Source: Lachnoclostridium sp. UBA933 | Lineage (GTDB): Bacteria; Bacillota; Clostridia; Lachnospirales; Lachnospiraceae | Direction of reading: 5' to 3' | DNA length: 11,251 nucleotides | Assembly: GCA_002293545.1 (NCBI GenBank) | Contig: DBDL01000190.1 | Location: 1 to 11,251, forward strand | Shown here: in pieces, positions 7,926-11,251 of the stretch | How the letters are laid out: the number at the start of each line of letters is the position of its first letter | How positions within the stretch are numbered: the stretch's first letter is position 1 | The notes under the pieces: model-generated | What the model was told of the DNA's origin: nothing | The model's database searches: none | Seen by the model: only the letters and a program-made list of their open reading frames with translations | Translations under genes and position numbers: made by a program

Positions 7926-8847
7926 TATTGGGAAAGAAGTATTCGAGACTATTACAAGTGATTTGGGTTCACAAAAATTGATAGAGGTAGATTCCGCTCT
8001 CAAGGTTTACTATGGTATAAGTAATGAAGGGCATCCCCGTCTGTCGTTCTTATCCACAGTTGCTCCTCCCAAAATAGATTCAACGAAGTTACTGAAGGTG
8101 ATGCAAGGTAAGGAAACTGAGCATATCTATTGGACGAACTTTGACCTGCTTGAAACCACTGCCAAGCAAGTGTTTTACTCATTTTGCAGCGACCTCGTGA
8201 ACGCAATTAACAGCATTATGGAGGAAAAGAAAGCGTTGGTTTACTTGAAAAACCGCTTTCATATCTGGAAATCACTCTTTAAAAAAAGCAATGCGGTGGT
8301 TTCTGCGGAATTAATAAAGGGACTGTTTGGCGAATTGTATTTCCTTGACAGTTTTCTCATCGAAAGATATGGCATTAACGATGCCATAAACTCTTGGAGC
8401 GGGACTAATGGTACAATGAAAGACTTCTCCAAAGATACTGACTGGTTTGAGGTAAAAACAGTCTCAGCATCGTCCGTCAGCGTCAAGATTTCATCGGTGT
8501 CACAGTTGTCTTCAAAAACCTCTGGACACCTTATAATTATAAAACTTGAATCTATGTCTCCGATGTTTTCTAATGGCAAATCAAGCATCAGTGAGGTGTT
8601 CAATAGCATTTTACAAAGAATCGACTTGGACGATACTAAGGAGTTATTTCTTAGCAAAATCCAAACATATGGTATAAGCCTTACTGACGATTGTTGTTCT
8701 GAAAAATTTAATGTGGTTTCGGCTCAGTCATATCTTGTTGATGAAGGCTTCCCACGTTTACTTGAAACAGATATAAGGTACAAAGAGATTTGCAAAGTGA
8801 GCTATGAACTCATCATCAATTCTTTGGAGCGTTTTAAGGAGGCATAA
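7918..8847 (+). CDS. PD-(D/E)XK nuclease-fold protein, DUF4420 type
   Basis: This is the probable DNA-cutting subunit, 309 residues long. It shows the restriction-endonuclease-fold signature: a helix with GLFGELYFL (E139), then SWSGTNGTMKDF (D169), a short turn, and WFEVKT (E178 and K180). These are the D...ExK catalytic residues expected to bind a metal ion and cleave phosphodiester bonds. The spacing and the GLxGEL...W.G..G...DF...EVKT pattern match DUF4420 proteins, which are typically about 300 residues. The N-terminal 130 residues and the C-terminal third carry no motif I recognise. ATG at 7918 lies 9 bases after GGAGG (7904-7908); GTG at 7915, one codon earlier, is an equally possible start. 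It overlaps the Z1 gene by 8 bp. Because the preceding gene is a motor ATPase, cleavage coupled to ATP hydrolysis is a reasonable inference. Confidence 0.88.
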   Translation: MSNIGKEVFETITSDLGSQKLIEVDSALKVYYGISNEGHPRLSFLSTVAPPKIDSTKLLKVMQGKETEHIYWTNFDLLETTAKQVFYSFCSDLVNAINSIMEEKKALVYLKNRFHIWKSLFKKSNAVVSAELIKGLFGELYFLDSFLIERYGINDAINSWSGTNGTMKDFSKDTDWFEVKTVSASSVSVKISSVSQLSSKTSGHLIIIKLESMSPMFSNGKSSISEVFNSILQRIDLDDTKELFLSKIQTYGISLTDDCCSEKFNVVSAQSYLVDEGFPRLLETDIRYKEICKVSYELIINSLERFKEA

Positions 8848-8850
8848 CCA

Positions 8851-10941
8851 ATGGACTTGTTGGAATACAGAGAATACTATGTAAATCAAATCAAGGCAAC
8901 TGCCATAGAGGAAGAGAGGTATGGCTATGAAGTCTTTATTGATTTGGTGTCAGAAATAATGATAAGCGACTGGTCATTACTGTCTTCAATTGACCAGTGC
9001 CATTTCTCTGTTCCAGCAGGCACCCGTGCCTTCAAAAGTATGCTAATTCACGCTGGTTCGCTTGAGTTGTCAACAAACACAATCAACCTACTGTATGCTG
9101 ATTTTAATGTAGATGACATTGCAAATATCACAAATAACCGCATCAGTACCCACAGCGCACAAATGGTCAACTTCGTGGAAAACGCATTGAAAGGCTATTT
9201 CTCAAACGGAGAGCAATCTAATCCCGCCGTGCAACTTGGTCTCGACATCAGGCGCAAATCGGCGGATATTTATAAAATTCATCTGTTTATCATAAGCACA
9301 AACCAACTCAGCAAGCGAGTTAAAAACATTGATTTGGATGATGTTATATTCCAAGGAAAAACCTACAAGGTTGAACTGGATATAATCGATATTGAAAAAA
9401 TTTTCAATGCACAGCTTGCCAATACCGAGAAAGAGGATACCATAATAAATGTATCCGATTACGGAACCAGTGACATACCCTGCATCAGAGCGGACATCGG
9501 TGCGGGACGATACGAAGCATATCTGGCTGTTGTCCCTGGCGAGTTTCTGTCCAACATTTACAAGAAATTTGGGCCGAGACTACTGGAGCGAAATGTACGC
9601 TCATTCCTACAGCTTCGTGGCGGCGTAAACAAGGGCATCCGCGCTACCATCCTCAATGAACGAGAGAATTTCTTTTCATACAACAATGGCATATCTACTA
9701 CAGCAAAGAAAGTGACTCTTGAAAATATACCGGGAAAGGGGCAGTGCATAACATCCTTTACGGATTTACAAATAATAAACGGCGGACAGACCACTGCGTC
9801 ATTGGCTTCGGCAAGCATTAAGGATAATGCCCCATTAGACAGGATTTTCGTACAGATGAAGTTAACTGTAATTCTTGATGAAGGTGAGATGGGCGATGAA
9901 TTCATTCGTAACACATCGCGGTTTGCCAACAGCCAAAACAAGGTTACGGCGGCAGACTTGGTATCTAACCACCAGTTCTATCTACGAATTGAGGAATTTT
10001 CACGTAAGCTTTATGCTCCACCATCAAAGGGGCTTCCTTATCAAACGATATGGTTCTTTGAGCGCTCTCGTGGTCAATATGAGCAACCCAAGATGAAAAT
10101 GAAAAAGAGTGAGCGGGCTACCTATGAAAGAATCAATCCATCAAATCAGAAGTTTGACAAGAAAGACTTAGCTCGGTACATAAACTCTGCTGACATGTAT
10201 CCGCACTATGTTTCTTGGGGCGGTGAGATAAATTCGGTGCGTTTTCAAACAGAGATGGAAAAGCAATGGAAAACTGATCCCTCAGTATTTAATGAGTCTT
10301 ACTTTCGTGATTTGGTGGCAAAAGCCATCATCTTTATTACGATTCGTAAAACAATATTGAAGCAGGATTGGTACAAGGAACGAAACGGCTATTTGATTCA
10401 AAACGTGACATATGCTTTTGCGAAACTTATATATGAGGTTCAGCGGCTCGGTCTGTTAATGAATTATCGTGCCATCTGGGACAAGCAAGAACTGCCTGAT
10501 TTCCTGATAGAAGAAATAATACAAATCGCCTACACAACTCGTGAGGTGTTTTTTCGTCCTAATATCGGAAATGTTGAGACTTACTGCAAGAAAGCTGACT
10601 GCTGGGAACAGGTCGGGCAGATTCCATATGAATTAAGTATTGCTACCAAAGCCTTCTTGGTTAGCAAGGATGACATTCGCGATGAAAAGACTGCCGCCAA
10701 GAAAGTGCAACGATTTACAGATGGTATAAACATTGAGGTAGATGTATTTAATTTTGGCGCAGATTACTGGAATAATCTCTGTGAGGCCGCTAAAGTGCAA
10801 GGGGTAATAAATGGAGGCGATATCCAGTTATTAAAACTTGCTGCTGAATACTGCACTGGCAAACGTGGGTTACCACAGTCGCACTTCAAAAGGATAATGG
10901 AAGTACGTGAAAAAATTCGAGAGGCTCAGATACCTGTCTAA
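8851..10941 (+). CDS. AIPR-family protein (abortive infection phage resistance)
   Basis: This 696-residue protein carries the AIPR core. AYLAVVPGEFLSNIYKKFG starts near residue 225. NVRSFLQLRGGVNKGI starts at N248. The FSYNNGIS block has N278, N279 and G280, and LQIINGGQTT has N310, G312, Q313 and T315. This pattern defines the family, whose members often lie in restriction-modification operons and are named for a phage abortive-infection protein; the biochemical activity is not established as far as I know. The first 220 residues and the last 270 show no known domain, signal peptide or membrane segment, so a cytoplasmic role is expected. AAGGAGG at 8836-8842 lies 8 bases before the ATG, and the stop of the nuclease gene is 3 bp upstream, making it the last gene of the operon. 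It may be a late effector or a substrate-recognition subunit; both are speculation. Confidence 0.9.
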   Translation: MDLLEYREYYVNQIKATAIEEERYGYEVFIDLVSEIMISDWSLLSSIDQCHFSVPAGTRAFKSMLIHAGSLELSTNTINLLYADFNVDDIANITNNRISTHSAQMVNFVENALKGYFSNGEQSNPAVQLGLDIRRKSADIYKIHLFIISTNQLSKRVKNIDLDDVIFQGKTYKVELDIIDIEKIFNAQLANTEKEDTIINVSDYGTSDIPCIRADIGAGRYEAYLAVVPGEFLSNIYKKFGPRLLERNVRSFLQLRGGVNKGIRATILNERENFFSYNNGISTTAKKVTLENIPGKGQCITSFTDLQIINGGQTTASLASASIKDNAPLDRIFVQMKLTVILDEGEMGDEFIRNTSRFANSQNKVTAADLVSNHQFYLRIEEFSRKLYAPPSKGLPYQTIWFFERSRGQYEQPKMKMKKSERATYERINPSNQKFDKKDLARYINSADMYPHYVSWGGEINSVRFQTEMEKQWKTDPSVFNESYFRDLVAKAIIFITIRKTILKQDWYKERNGYLIQNVTYAFAKLIYEVQRLGLLMNYRAIWDKQELPDFLIEEIIQIAYTTREVFFRPNIGNVETYCKKADCWEQVGQIPYELSIATKAFLVSKDDIRDEKTAAKKVQRFTDGINIEVDVFNFGADYWNNLCEAAKVQGVINGGDIQLLKLAAEYCTGKRGLPQSHFKRIMEVREKIREAQIPV

Positions 10942-11111
10942 TACAATATGATGAAAAAGAAAAAATTCCACAGAAAGCGAGATTTGATCTTGACTAAAAT
11001 ATGGATACCCCAGAGGAAGGTTGTGAAATTACTCTAAAAGAATTCATATCACTTTCATAACGCTTTTTCACAATTATGACACTCTGTTACTCAAATTGTC
11101 GAATAACATAG
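10942..11111. other. AT-rich spacer without a supportable gene
   Basis: The 170 bases after the AIPR stop contain only very short open frames, such as a lysine-rich 29-codon one from ATG at 10948 that lacks a ribosome binding site. No promoter or RNA gene is recognisable. It may be decayed sequence at the edge of the inserted operon. Confidence 0.5.
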
Positions 11112-11156
11112 GGATTAGAATTGCACAAACAGCGATTCTAATCCTTCTTACTTTAT
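11112..11156 (+). terminator. Possible intrinsic terminator downstream of the AIPR gene
   Basis: GGATTAGAAT at 11112-11121 and ATTCTAATCC at 11135-11144 form a perfect 10-bp stem with a 13-base loop, and flanking G-U pairs could lengthen it. A T-rich run (TTCTTACTTTATT) follows on the plus strand. The stem has only three G-C pairs, so it would be weaker than a classical terminator. It is the only candidate between the end of the operon and the convergent recombinase remnant. Confidence 0.45.
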
Positions 11157-11184
11157 TCCTTAAGTGCATCCCTCTTGTGCAATT
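11119..11184. repeat. Second perfect 10-bp inverted repeat, overlapping the hairpin
   Basis: AATTGCACAA at 11119-11128 is the exact reverse complement of TTGTGCAATT at 11175-11184, 46 bases apart. The left arm overlaps the left stem and loop of the hairpin at 11112-11144, so the two pairings compete in RNA. The right arm lies inside the recombinase remnant. Its role is unknown; it could be chance, a rearrangement scar or an alternative fold. Confidence 0.5.
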
Positions 11185-11251
11185 GACGACATAATAGTCA
11201 GCCGAAGCTCCGCATCCGAATCAAGCGTATTGATATTGTCGTTTAAAAATA
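11160..11251 (-). pseudogene. Serine recombinase catalytic-domain remnant, broken, extends past window edge
   Basis: The minus strand is open from the right edge to TAA at 11160-11162 and reads FLNDNINTLD, then SDAELRLTIMSSIAQE, then GCT and stop. This closely follows the region of large serine recombinases and resolvases written roughly as ENIDTLDADGELRLTIxASxAQEE, which lies near the end of the catalytic domain just before the long linking helix. In intact proteins the sequence continues with ESRSIS-like residues into the DNA-binding regions; here it ends abruptly after AQE. The nucleophilic serine would lie beyond the window. So this is the truncated tail of a site-specific integrase/recombinase gene, probably inactive. 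The match covers about 26 residues, so family membership is likely rather than certain. Confidence 0.68.

Noticed and set aside
10948..11037. Short lysine-rich open frame after the AIPR gene
   Set aside because: Only about 29 codons, no ribosome binding site, no similarity recognised.
1..11251. CRISPR array, tRNA, rRNA or insertion sequence
   Set aside because: No regularly spaced repeats, tRNA-like or rRNA-like sequence, or transposase frame was seen on either strand.

Overview
The window looks like accessory DNA from a low-to-medium GC Firmicute, probably a Clostridia-type gut anaerobe. The grounds are strong GGAGG-type ribosome binding sites in front of almost every gene, and a left-flank DNA polymerase of the phage/mobile-element type common in Clostridia. 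A serine recombinase remnant at the right edge adds to the picture. No rRNA, tRNA or core housekeeping gene is visible, so the species cannot be named.

Left region (1-1926, minus strand): one uninterrupted family A DNA polymerase with 3'-5' exonuclease and polymerase domains, 642 codons inside the window and running off the left edge. It is GC-richer than the rest. Every other open frame in this stretch is a shadow of it. A 171-bp divergent spacer (1927-2097) follows; it holds a near-consensus plus-strand promoter with a 12-bp perfect palindrome between its -35 and -10 boxes.

Central region (2098-10941, plus strand): one tightly packed transcription unit. It encodes a small XRE-type regulator, a broken remnant of a second small HTH protein, a C5 cytosine DNA methyltransferase, a GHKL/MORC-MutL-like ATPase, a Z1-domain superfamily II helicase-like ATPase, a PD-(D/E)XK nuclease-fold protein (DUF4420 type) and an AIPR protein. 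Junctions from the methyltransferase onward are 12 bp or less, or 8-bp overlaps. From memory this is the predicted restriction-modification-like anti-phage system that Iyer, Abhiman and Aravind (2008) used to connect bacterial MORC-type ATPases with eukaryotic MORC proteins. The likely division of labour, by inference, is: the methyltransferase marks self DNA; the GHKL ATPase acts as an ATP-gated clamp or sensor; the Z1 protein translocates on or remodels DNA; the PD-(D/E)XK protein cuts; AIPR is an effector of unknown chemistry; the XRE protein sets expression, as C proteins do in restriction-modification systems.

Right region (10942-11251): a short AT-rich non-coding stretch with overlapping perfect 10-bp inverted repeats, one of them a possible terminator. 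It ends in the broken C-terminal end of a serine-recombinase catalytic domain on the minus strand. The defence operon therefore sits as a cargo block between a replication gene and a recombinase remnant of what is probably an integrated mobile element.
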